Of a DNA stretch of 64,000 bases, positions 26,889 to 37,300 are shown one piece after another. The position numbers were made by a program, and so were the translations under genes. Origin of the DNA: a bacterium (GTDB taxonomy: Bacteria; Bacillota; Bacilli; Lactobacillales; Streptococcaceae); contig CAJNBY010000006.1 in the NCBI GenBank assembly GCA_905221125.1, positions 1-64,000 of the forward strand. Reading direction: 5' to 3'. A model generated the notes under the pieces. The model saw nothing but the letters and a program-made list of their open reading frames with translations, was not told the origin of the DNA and searched no databases. The number at the start of each line of letters is the position of its first letter. Within the stretch, counting starts at the first letter, position 1.

Positions 26889-28853
26889 ATGAAGAAATCA
26901 AAAGTTATGCTTTTTGGAGCTATGGCTTTGACAGCGGGTCTAGCTTTAGCAGCGTGTGGGTCATCTCAATCAAGTAATGCAGATAAGACTTACTCTTATA
27001 TCTTTGTCAATAACCCAGATACCTTGGATTATATTACCTCTACTCGAGACTCTACATCTAGTATCACAGCCAACTTGATTGATGGTTTGTTGGAAAATGA
27101 CCAGTATGGCAATCTCATTCCATCTATGGCTGAGTCATGGACTGTGTCAAAAGATGGCTTGACTTACACTTATAAAATTCGTCAGGGAGCTAAATGGTAC
27201 ACTTCGGAAGGAGAAGAGTATGCGGATGTAACGGCTCATGACTTTGTGACAGGTCTTAAGTATGCTGCTGATAAAAAAGCTGAAAACTTGTACTTGGTAC
27301 AGGACTCTATCAAGGGTCTAGCAGACTATGTTGAAGGGAAATCATCTGATTTTGGAACTGTTGGTGTGAAGGCAGTGGATGATTACACACTACAATACAC
27401 CCTCATCCAACCTGAAACTTATTGGAACTCTAAAACAACAGCAAGTATTCTTAGTCCTGTAAATGAAGCCTTCTTGAAGTCTAAGGGAGATGACTTTGGA
27501 AGTGTGACACCATCAAGTATCTTGTCAAATGGTCCTTACTTGTTTAAGTCCTTCACATCAAAATCTTTGATTGAATTTGATAAAAATCCTAATTACTGGG
27601 ATAAGGACAATGTTAAAATCGAGAAAGTGAAACTTTCATTCTTTGACGGATCTGACCAAGACAGCATTGCAAGAGGATTCTTGGAAGGCAACTATACAGA
27701 TGGTCGTATCTTCCCAACAAGTTCAGTCTTTGCTGAACTCAAGAAGGGAAATGAGGACAAGATTACCTATACACCACAAAACTCAGTTACCTTCTACTAT
27801 CTTTTCAACGTCAATCGCCAAAGCTACAAGCAGACTATGAAACAGTCTGATAAGGAAAAGACAGATGCACGCGCAGCTATGCAAAATAAAGATTTCCGTC
27901 AGGCCATCAACTTTGCCTTTGACCGTCATGCTTATGCAGCACAGACAAATGGTGAAGATGGAGCAGACCGTATCTTGCGTAACACGGTTACACCAAGTAA
28001 CTTTGTCCAAGTTGGTGATAAGAACTTTGGTGATATTGTCAATGAAAAAATTGTCAACTACGGTAAAGATTGGGCAAATATCAACCTAAACGATGGTAAG
28101 CAAGCCTTCTTGAACCCTGACAAGGCCAAAGAGAAATTTGCGAAGGCCAAAGAAAGCCTGCAAGCCCAAGGAGTAACTTTCCCAATTCATTTGGATATGC
28201 CAGTTGACCAGACTGCTAAATTAGATGTGCAACAGGCTGGATCTTTTAAACAAACAGTGGAAGAAACCCTTGGTAAGGATAATGTGGTTATCGATGTTAT
28301 CCAACTTTCTCCAGATGAAAAAGACCAGGCAACCTACTTTGCAGATACAGCAGAACAAAAAGACTACGACATCGACATCTCAGGATGGGGAGGAGACTAC
28401 TCAGATCCTAAGACTTACCTAGCGATCCTTGATCCAGAAACAGGTTCTCAGTTGAAAAACATGGGCTTGTCTGAAGGAAAAGACAAGGAAGTCAAGGACA
28501 AGATTGGTCTTTCTGACTACAAGAAACTTTTGGATCAGGCCGACGCTGAAATCACTGATACTCAGGCTCGTTATGAAAAATACGCTGAAGCCCAAGCTTG
28601 GTTGACAGATAGCGCCTTGTTCCTACCAGTTCAAAGTGGTGGAGCCAACCCAATCTTCCGTAAGACTGTACCGTTTACAGGTCCATTCTCATTCGTTGGA
28701 CACAAAGGAGATGCAGACAACTATAAATATGTTGAATTGCAAAAAGAGCCAGTCACTGCTAAACAGTACCAAGAACTCTATGAAAAATGGTTAAAAGAAA
28801 AAGCTGAGTCAAATAAAAAAGCTCAGGAAGATTTAGCTAACCATATTCAATAG
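26889..28853 (+). CDS. Oligopeptide-binding lipoprotein of the AmiA/AliA/AliB family
   Basis: The 654-aa exported lipoprotein has signal peptide MKKSKVMLFGAMALTAGLAL and lipobox LAAC with the lipidated cysteine C23. The mature part is a family-5 solute-binding protein (SBP_bac_5; for example NPDTLDYITS, LSNGPYLFKS, DIDISGWGGDYSDPKTYL). It captures oligopeptides outside the membrane. No permease or ATPase genes are adjacent, so it probably feeds the shared Ami transporter encoded elsewhere, as AliA and AliB do. A BOX element follows. Confidence 0.92.
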   Translation: MKKSKVMLFGAMALTAGLALAACGSSQSSNADKTYSYIFVNNPDTLDYITSTRDSTSSITANLIDGLLENDQYGNLIPSMAESWTVSKDGLTYTYKIRQGAKWYTSEGEEYADVTAHDFVTGLKYAADKKAENLYLVQDSIKGLADYVEGKSSDFGTVGVKAVDDYTLQYTLIQPETYWNSKTTASILSPVNEAFLKSKGDDFGSVTPSSILSNGPYLFKSFTSKSLIEFDKNPNYWDKDNVKIEKVKLSFFDGSDQDSIARGFLEGNYTDGRIFPTSSVFAELKKGNEDKITYTPQNSVTFYYLFNVNRQSYKQTMKQSDKEKTDARAAMQNKDFRQAINFAFDRHAYAAQTNGEDGADRILRNTVTPSNFVQVGDKNFGDIVNEKIVNYGKDWANINLNDGKQAFLNPDKAKEKFAKAKESLQAQGVTFPIHLDMPVDQTAKLDVQQAGSFKQTVEETLGKDNVVIDVIQLSPDEKDQATYFADTAEQKDYDIDISGWGGDYSDPKTYLAILDPETGSQLKNMGLSEGKDKEVKDKIGLSDYKKLLDQADAEITDTQARYEKYAEAQAWLTDSALFLPVQSGGANPIFRKTVPFTGPFSFVGHKGDADNYKYVELQKEPVTAKQYQELYEKWLKEKAESNKKAQEDLANHIQ

Positions 28854-28878
28854 TATTCCTAGTCATGCTTTTCAGTTA

Positions 28879-29073
28879 ATACTCTTCGAAAATCTCTTCA
28901 AACCACATCAGCGTTGCCTTACCGTAGGTATGTTACTGACTTCGTCAGTTCTATCTGCAACCTCAAAACAGTGTTTTGAGCTGACTTCGTCAGTTTCATC
29001 TACAACCTCAAAGCAGTGCTTTGAGCAGCCTGCGGCTAGCTTCCTAGTTTGCTCTTTGATTTTCATTGAGTAT
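28879..29073 (+). repeat. BOX element with two boxB modules (A-B-B-C)
   Basis: It has the same architecture as the copy at 8444: boxA with TACTCTTCGAAAATCTCTTC, two GACTTCGTCAG-containing units, and terminal boxC TTTGATTTTCATTGAGTATA. It lies between the lipoprotein gene and the convergent transporter gene. Confidence 0.93.
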
Positions 29074-29095
29074 AAGCATAGTGGATGGATTCAGA

Positions 29096-29139
29096 AAAAG
29101 GCCTTGCCAGAAGCTTCTTGCTTCTGGTAGGGCCTTTTC
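29096..29139 (-). terminator. Terminator of the KimA-type transporter gene (bidirectional)
   Basis: An AAAAAGGCC / GGGCCTTTTC outer stem and a CCAGAAGC / GCTTCTGG inner stem form a long hairpin between convergent genes. Confidence 0.8.
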
Positions 29140-29140
29140 T

Positions 29141-30985
29141 TTATTCTCTTAAGTGATAAGAGTAGCTAGCGACAACGACGTCCTGGTGCCAACGAAGGGC
29201 GTATTTGAGTTTGAGGCTCATTTGATTGTGTAGGATATTTTGCCAAGGTTTATTAGGGATAAACTGGGGTACTAGAACAGTGACTGTATAGTTCTTTTTC
29301 TGGGCTTCCTCAGAGATCCGTTTGACATACTTGACAGTAGGCGTGATGATGTCGCGGTAGCTGGTCTTGATATTTTTCAGAGTAATGGTTGGGAAGTAAT
29401 CGGCAAATTCTTGGAGAATTTCCTGGTCTTTCTCTGCTGTTTCCTTAGTAGAAATGTGCATGGCTAAGACTTCATCACCGATACTTTGAGCGTAGTTAAT
29501 GGCTCCAACGCTGACGCGGGTGACATTTCCCACTAGAACGAGAACCAGATTGCCATCGTAGTTACGTTTTTCGATTCCTTCATAAAGACGCAATTGTTGG
29601 GCCACTTTTTGGTAATGACTGTGAATGGCCAAGAAGAGTAGGGTGAGTACGAGAATAATCGGGAAGAAAGGCCAGATATCACTGAGACGGAAAAAGAGCA
29701 AGATTAGTACAATCGCGTAGCAAATGATAGCCCCAAGGATATTGGCAAGGGCAGGTTTTAAGAAATTTGCCCCCTTTTCTTTTTTCCAATGACGAATCAT
29801 CCCAGTCTGAGAAAGGGCGAAGGGAACGAAGACTCCGATAGTATAAAGAGGAATCAAACGTTCGGTATTACCATTAAAAATGAGAAGAAGAATCATAGCC
29901 CCAAAAGCCAGAGTTAAAATTCCATTAGAGTAGCCTAGGCGGTCTCCTTTTTCCATAAAAAGATGAGGCATATATTTGTTTTTAGCCATATTGTAGGCCA
30001 GCATAGGGAAGGCTGAAAAGCCGGTATTTGCAGCTACGGCTAAAATCAAGGCTGTGGAGAATTGGAAGATATAATAGCCAAGGTGGCCTAAGAAGGAATT
30101 ACCAAGGATACCTTGAGCCATCTGTGAGAGGATGGTTTCTCCGTGTTGCGGCATAATTCCCATCCAGTAGTTTAGGAAGGTAATACCAGCAAACAGAAAA
30201 CCTAAAATCAGTGACATGATGGTCAAGGTCTGAGCTGCATTCTTTTCTTTCGGAGCCTTGAAAAAGGGAACGGCATTTGAAATAGCTTCAACCCCTGTCA
30301 AAGAGGCAGAGCCGCTGGTAAAGGCTCTTAGAATGAGAATGATAGACAGACTCGGTACAGCATGTCCGATAGGAGAAGTCGCCTGATAGCTGAGAGAACC
30401 TGTCGCTAGTTGAAAGATTCCATAGAGCAAGAGAAAGACAGTACTGATGATAAAGAGATAGACAGGAATCATCAGTGAACTGGCAGATTCTTTCAACCCC
30501 CGTAAGTTCAAGAGCATGAGCAAGCAAACCAAAAAAATGGAGATGTGGAGGTTGTAAGGGTGAAGGGCAGGGAGGGCTGCTGTGATAGCGTCAGCTCCAG
30601 ATGACACCGATACCGCCACAGTCAGCATGTAGTCAACCAGCAGACTACCTCCAGCAATCAGCCCTAGCTCGGGAGATAGATTTTCTCGAGTAACCATATA
30701 AGCCCCTCCTCCTTGAGGGTAGGCGTGGATAATTTGACGGTAGGAGACGGTCAGACTGGCTAGGAGCAGGAGGACAAAAAGGCCGATAGGAAGGCTCCAC
30801 CATATAGCAAGTGGAGAGAGACTAGCCAAGACGAGGACTACTTGCTCAGGTCCATAGGCAATGGAAGATAGAGCGTCGCTTGACAACATGGCTAAGGCCT
30901 GCATTTTTCCCAGCAGTCCTCCCTCGCCTTCTGTTAAGGACTTAAGAGGACGACCGATAAAAGTCTGTTTTAATTTTGTAAACAT
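29141..30985 (-). CDS. APC-superfamily transporter, KimA/YdaO-like
   Basis: The 614-aa protein has about 12 membrane spans (residues 1 to about 460) and a cytoplasmic C-terminal domain of about 150 residues. The N-terminal motif LSSDALSSIAYGPEQ is characteristic of the KimA (YdaO) group, which includes a high-affinity potassium importer; older annotation calls these amino acid permeases. The start ATG is 9 nt after AGAAAAGGA. An alternative TTG at 31012 lacks a ribosome site. A CodY-like box overlaps the ribosome-site side, which would suit either nutrient or ion transport control. Confidence 0.82.
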   Translation of the reverse strand: MFTKLKQTFIGRPLKSLTEGEGGLLGKMQALAMLSSDALSSIAYGPEQVVLVLASLSPLAIWWSLPIGLFVLLLLASLTVSYRQIIHAYPQGGGAYMVTRENLSPELGLIAGGSLLVDYMLTVAVSVSSGADAITAALPALHPYNLHISIFLVCLLMLLNLRGLKESASSLMIPVYLFIISTVFLLLYGIFQLATGSLSYQATSPIGHAVPSLSIILILRAFTSGSASLTGVEAISNAVPFFKAPKEKNAAQTLTIMSLILGFLFAGITFLNYWMGIMPQHGETILSQMAQGILGNSFLGHLGYYIFQFSTALILAVAANTGFSAFPMLAYNMAKNKYMPHLFMEKGDRLGYSNGILTLAFGAMILLLIFNGNTERLIPLYTIGVFVPFALSQTGMIRHWKKEKGANFLKPALANILGAIICYAIVLILLFFRLSDIWPFFPIILVLTLLFLAIHSHYQKVAQQLRLYEGIEKRNYDGNLVLVLVGNVTRVSVGAINYAQSIGDEVLAMHISTKETAEKDQEILQEFADYFPTITLKNIKTSYRDIITPTVKYVKRISEEAQKKNYTVTVLVPQFIPNKPWQNILHNQMSLKLKYALRWHQDVVVASYSYHLRE

Positions 30986-30993
30986 GGTATTTT

Positions 30994-31008
30994 CCTTTTC
31001 TGAAAATT
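30994..31008 (-). promoter_or_regulatory. CodY-like box at the KimA-type gene
   Basis: The minus strand reads AATTTTCAGAAAAGG, 13 of 15 matches to the CodY consensus AATTTTCWGAAAATT. It begins about 6 nt after the predicted transcription start and runs into the ribosome site. Confidence 0.55.
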
Positions 31009-31020
31009 TCAATAAGTGCT

Positions 31021-31049
31021 ATTATACTGCTTTGAAGGGGCATCGTCAA
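31021..31049 (-). promoter_or_regulatory. Promoter of the KimA-type transporter
   Basis: On the minus strand, TTGACG (31049-31044), a 17-bp spacer and TATAAT (31026-31021) form a near-consensus promoter. Confidence 0.8.
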
Positions 31050-31239
31050 GCAGAGATGATGGTTTTGTTCGGAATAAAGTGGAGGTGGGGAGGGTTCGAG
31101 ATACCTCAAATGGATTATGTTATATTCTTAGATAAAAACCAATTAAAATTCATAAAACGGTATAAGCCATTATAAATAAAAAATAGCAAATAGGGTAAAT
31201 TTTTATATATTTTAATTAAAGTAAAAATTAGGCTAAAAG

Positions 31240-31269
31240 TGGACGGGGGGGGGGATTTCATGCTATAAT
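31240..31269 (+). promoter_or_regulatory. Promoter of the giant surface protein, with a G tract in the spacer
   Basis: The extended -10 TGC TATAAT ends at 31269. A -35-like TGGACG (31240-31245) lies 18 bp upstream. Nearly the whole spacer start is a run of G. The leader to the ATG is about 100 nt and AT-rich. A second TATAAT (31304-31309) lacks a well-spaced -35. Confidence 0.65.
31245..31254 (+). repeat. Homopolymer of ten G
   Basis: Ten consecutive G occur in otherwise very AT-rich sequence, inside the promoter of the next gene. It is the only such tract I noticed in the window. Confidence 0.95.
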
Positions 31270-31376
31270 GTACGTAGATTCTTATTGCCTAAAGTAGATA
31301 TATTATAATAAAATAGTATTATAGTTTATTAATTTTTGAATAAGAGGAAATAAAAATAAAAAATGGAGATCAAAAA

Positions 31377-34300
31377 ATGAAGTACAAGAGAACTCAGAAA
31401 CGTTCTAAGCAGATGTGGCAGCGTGTGGAAAAATTTTCGATTAGAAAGTTTAGCTTTGGAGCAGCGTCGTGTTTGATTGGGGCATCTTTAGTTGGGGTAG
31501 CTATAAATCCGAATATTGTAGATGCGGCATTTAAACAATTAAATGGCGAAGATGGTATTGTATCGTTATATTCTAATTCTGGAGAAACTCCTGAAAGTGC
31601 AGACGGTATTCAAATTGGATCAAAAGTAAATGTTAATAACGAAATTGGAATCGATGTAGATTGGTCAGAATACACTCGAGAAAATCCAATTGTTAAAGTA
31701 ACTTATACCTATAATGGCGGAGCTGATGGGGAGCGTGTAACTGGATTTGGAGGACACCGTCCACGTTTCTGGTTCACAACACCGATAGGGTTAAAAGAAC
31801 CTAAAGAAATTACATTAAAGAAAAATGATGGACGACCAGTCTATGTAATGAAAACTTGGGAAGGTAAACAAAAGTTTACCTCATTATCTAATTCTGTTAA
31901 CTCAAGATTCCAAACAGAGGATGATATTAATAGAGCTTATCGAGAAATTGATTTCCGTGGTAATGATACTAAGTGGGAATCATATAATGATACTACAGGA
32001 GAATCACATAGAGAATATAGCGGAAGCTTTGCTGATAAGTTCTGGTACCATATTGGGGATAGAATCTCAGATGATCCATATGAACAAGCTATTTATGAGA
32101 GTTTCCGTACGAATACAAAAACGATGTATGTCGATTGGGAACGTGGAGGAATTGAAAGAGCTACGATAACAGCTGTATATGAAGTTGCCGATCCAACTTT
32201 CGGTAATGATCGTAGTACTTTAGAATTCGGAGCAGGGTTCAGAGTTGGTATCGCTCGAATGATGCAACATTACAAAACGGTATTAGCGCCAGTGCCAAGT
32301 CTATATAAATTAAATGAAATTTTTGAACCATCTGTTCCAACACGTGTTGCAGTAAAAGATACAAATAAACTTACAGAAGCAGAAAAAAATATTGTCAGAG
32401 ATAGACTTTGGAGTGCAAATAAAGAAAATGTAACTTCAGTAGCGAGAACAGGGAAAAATAAATTAATAGAGAACCTTAAGAGTGAAGAAAAAACAGAATC
32501 TATTCTTATAGGTGATGATGGAACAGCGACAATTATTTATTCTGATAATACTAGAGATGTTATTCCAGGGACATCGCTTGTTTATAAAGTAACGGAAACG
32601 AATACGCATAGACAAGGTGGTGGATATGAGTATGATATTGCTCCAGTAGCTGTAAAAAATATGGATCAAATAACTGAAGAAGAAAAGAAAGCAGCTATTA
32701 AATCATTCTTAAAAGCAAATGGAATCGGAATAGAAAATTTACAATATCATAGTGGTAAAAGTGATCTGGACTATGGAAATTCGTTCACGGATGAACATGG
32801 GAATAAGTGGTTTGCCTATGAAGATAATATAGCAAATGCAAAGAATATAGGTACATATATTGGAACTAAAGAAAATAGTTCAACAGTCATGTTATCAAGA
32901 GATGCTGGTAATTCAGGTTTATATACTATCCCAACTTCAGATCTTTATTATAAAGAAGGAACTAGTGCTCTAGATTTAGCTAAAAAGGATGCTGAAGCGG
33001 CAATTGACAACTTAAATTATTTATCTCCAAAAGAAAAACAAGCATTTAAAGAAAAATTAAAAGATAAGACTACTCAAGAAAGTGTCAATGCTGTTGTAGA
33101 AGAAGCTGTTGCTAAAAATAGTGAAAATGAGAGAGCATTAGAAGCTAAAAAACGTGAAGTGAAGGAAAAAATCAATAACAATCCTTACTTAACAACAGCG
33201 GAGAAAAAAGAACTAGTAGATCAAGTGTCAGCGGTAGTAATGACAGACCCAACTGAAGGGACTGCTACTCCTATTGAACATACTAAAGGTCTTGTCGATA
33301 AAATTTTAGACAAAGCATTAGAAAAAACAAAAGAAAAAGCTAAAGCCATTATTGATGAAATCGATAAAAATGGTGGGCAAGCAGGATATTTAGAAAATCC
33401 AACAGCAACTCAGTATAAAGAACAAATTCAAAATGCTACTACCCAGGAAGCAATTACGAAAGTAATTGAAGACGCACAAAATCAAAAATCTAAAAAAGCT
33501 CATGATGCTGAAAAAGCTAAAACAGATGCTTTAAAAGATGAGTATAAGAAGAAAATTGATCAAGTTCCTAGGCTAACAGATGCTCAAAAAGATGAGTATA
33601 AGAAACAAATTGATGCAGCAACAACAAGAGATCAATTGGAAGATATTGTGAAGGATGCGGAAGTAAAAGCGTATCGTGATACAGCAAAAGCAAAAATTGA
33701 TGCGCTTGAACACTTAAATGCTGCACAAAAAGCAGAATTAAAAACACAAGTTGATGCTGCGGGAAACAAAGCTGAAGTAGACAATATTGTATCAATTGCT
33801 CAAGGTTTAGATTCTAAAATGGATTCTCTACAAAAATTAGTAGAAAAAGCTAAAGAAGTTAAAGGATCTGAAAAATATAATACAGCTACTCAAGATAAGA
33901 AAGATGCTTTTGACACAGCAAATGCTGCTGCTTCAAAAGTAGCAGATAAGAATACAGAAGCACCAGAAAATGCAGCTGGTACATCAGAAGTAGCTACTCT
34001 AATTGATAATCTAGCAAAAGCTATAGAAGCTCTTACAGGTGAAAAAGTTGCTGTCCCTGTATCTAAAGATGCTTTGAAAGCAGAACTTGACTTGAACACA
34101 GATGATGCGGTTAAAAAATCACCAGCTTATGCTAAAGAGACAGATGCCACTAAGAAAAAAGCTTACGATGATGCTTTAGTAAATGCTCAAAAAGTGTATG
34201 ATAATCCAGATGCTACACAAACAGATGTGGATAATGCACTAGATACACTAAAACAAGCACGTTTAGCTTTATCAGGAAAAGCAGAAGACTTCACTTTAGG

Positions 34301-37300
34301 AGTGAAAGATGGAGCAGCGAAAATTTCTAAAGAACCTAAAGCAGGTGAGGAATTAGCTAAAGCTGATAAAGATGCAGTAAAAGCTAAAGTAACAGCAAAC
34401 GGTAATGCTTTAGATGATACTTATACTGTAGAGTATGGAGCTATTGCAGAAAAAGGCGATAAGAAAGTAGTACCAGTAACAGTCACTCATGATGGTATTA
34501 CAAGAACAGTTGACGTACCAGTAGAAGGAACTGAAGCAGCTAAATCTCCACTAAGTGATCCAGAAAAAGTAAAAGTTAATGATGTGGCTAATTTATCAGA
34601 AGATGAAAAAGCAGCAGTTAAAGCAGCCGTTAAGAAAGCAAACGCAAACTTAACTGATGATCAAATTTCAGTAGATAACACAGGGAAAGTAACTGTAACG
34701 TATTCTGATAAATCACAAAATGAACTTCCAGCATCTAAGACTGTAGAAGCGAAAACTGAAACAGAAAAAGCATTAGACAAAGCTAAAGAGAAAGCAAAAG
34801 CGGACTTAACAGAAGCAGCTAACAAAGAAAAAGCAGAAATTGAAGCAGATAAAGACTTAACAGATCAACAAAAAGCAGATAAGAAAGCAGAAGTTGATAA
34901 AGTTAAGAAAGAACAAGAAGCAAATATCGATAAAGCGACAACACCAGAAGCAGTAGCGACAGCCACAGAAGACGGTAAGAAAGCAATCGATGCAGTGCAC
35001 AAAACAGAGTTAGACAAAGCAAAAGAGAAAGCGAAAGCGGACTTAACAGAAGCAGCTAACAAAGAAAAAGCGGAAATCGAAGCAGATAAAAACTTAACAG
35101 ATCAACAAAAAGCGGATAAAAAAGCAGAAGTAGATAAGGTTAAGAAAGAACAAGAAGCAAATATCGATAAAGCTGGAACACCAGAAGCAGTAGCGACAGC
35201 AACAGAAGACGGTAAAAAAGCAATCGATGCAGTGCACAAAACAGAGTTAGACAAAGCAAAAGAGAAAGCGAAAGCGGACTTAACAGAAGCAGCTAACAAA
35301 GAAAAAGCAGAAATCGAAGCAGATAAAAACTTAACAGATCAACAAAAAGCAGACAAGAAAGCAGAAGTTGATAAAGTTAAGAAAGAACAAGAAGCAAATA
35401 TCGATAAAGCTGGAACACCAGAAGCAGTAGCGACAGCAACAGAAGACGGTAAGAAAGCAATCGATGCAGTGCACCAAACAGATGCGGATAAATCAACTCC
35501 AACAGTTACAGCAGGAGAAGTACCAGTAAGTGTCGATCCGGCTACAGATAAAAAAGTAGCGGAAGCAGATAAAAAAGCAATTACAGAAGCTGTAGTAGTA
35601 CCAGAAGGACAACCACAACCGGCAGACAAACAAGTCAAAAATGACGGAGCAATTGTGGAAGGAACAGGAGCGAATACAGGTAAGAAAGTAGTTGTCGTAG
35701 AAGTTACTTATGGTGACGGATCAAAAGATGAAATCGAAGTACCTGTAAGAAAAGCGACTGATAAGGAAAAAGCAAAAGCTGACCTAACAAAAGCAGCAGA
35801 TGCTGAAAAAACTGAAATTGATGAAGACAATGCATTGTCTAAAAAAGAAAAAGAAGCATTGAAAGCAAAAGTTGATGACCTTAAAGCAAAACACGAAGAA
35901 AACATCAACAATGCAACTTCACCAGAAGCTATAGCGTCAGCAACAGAAAAAGGTAGACAAGAAATTGCTGCTGTTCATACTCCACAAGATATTAAAGAAA
36001 CAGCTAAGAGAAGACTAAATCCTCCAGTAGAAAAAGTTAAGGTAACAGATATCAATCATTTAACAGATGAAGAAAAAGAAGCTGTTAAAAAAGCGATTGT
36101 GGCTACTAACCCTTCATTAGAAGAATCTGAAGTCTATGTGAGTGATAAGGGAGATGTAGCTTCTCCTAAAGGATACTTGGAAGCAGAAAAAGTTGTTACT
36201 CAAGCTTTGAATAAACCAGAGACACCAGTCGTAGTAGCTGATCCAAATCATTTAACAAATGATGAAAAGGAAAAAGTGAAAGAAGCTGTAGCCAACGCAA
36301 ATCCTGGTCTAAACAAAGATGATATTACAGTCGACGACAAAGGTAATGTAACAACTAAGAATGGCGATAAATTACTTGCAAAAGATGTAGTCGCTCCAGC
36401 CTTGAAGAAACCAACAACACCAGTTGTAGTTGGAAATCCTAATGCTTTAACAGATAAAGAAAAAGAAGACATTAAGGATGCTGTCGTAGCTGCAAATCCA
36501 GGCTTAAACAAAGGTGATGTTACAGTAAATCCTGATGGCAGTGTAACAACACCAAAAGGAAATCTACCAAAAGAAGATGTTGTCACAACAGTCTTAAATA
36601 AACCAAATAAACTTGTTGAAGTAGAAAATCCAAATAGCTTAACCGTTAAAGAAAAAGAAGCGGTTAAGAAAGCTGTTGTAGAAGCAAATCCAGGTTTAAC
36701 TGAAGATAAAGTCAAAGTCGATGATCAAGGAAATGTGACAACACCACAAGGCAACTTACCGGCAAAAGATGTTGTAACTTCTACCTTGAAGAAACCAACA
36801 ACCCCAGTTGAAGTTGTCAACCCATCTAAACTGACAGAACCAGAGAAATCTAAGATTGTAGAAGAGATTATTAAAAATAATCCAGGTTTAACAGATAAAG
36901 ATATTAAGGTTGATGATCAAGGTAATGTTGAAACACCAAAAGGTAATTTACCAGCAGAGGATGTAGTGACACCAGCCTTGAAGAAACCGACAAATCTTGT
37001 CCCTGTTAAAGATGTCAATAACTTATCAGATGCAGAAAAAGATGCTGTTAAGGATGCTGTCGTAGCTGCAAATCCAGGCTTAAACAAGGACGATGTCAAG
37101 GTTGATGGTCAAGGCAATGTTGAAACACCAAAAGGTGATTTATCAGCAAAAGATGTAGTCACTCCAGCCTTGAAGAAACCTGTCACACCTGTAGAAGTTA
37201 AAGATCCTAAAAACTTAACAGATGCAGAAAAAGACGCTGTTAAGGATGCTGTTGTAGCTGCAAATCCAGGCTTAAACAAGGACGATGTCAAGGTTGATGG

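Noticed and set aside
30861..31175. 104-aa plus-strand frame between the transporter and the surface protein gene
   Set aside because: It overlaps the transporter start antisense, crosses its promoter, and has no ribosome site or recognisable product.
31304..31309. Second promoter for the surface protein
   Set aside because: TATAAT is present, but the nearest good -35 (TTGCCT, 31285) is only 13 bp away. It is kept only as an alternative.
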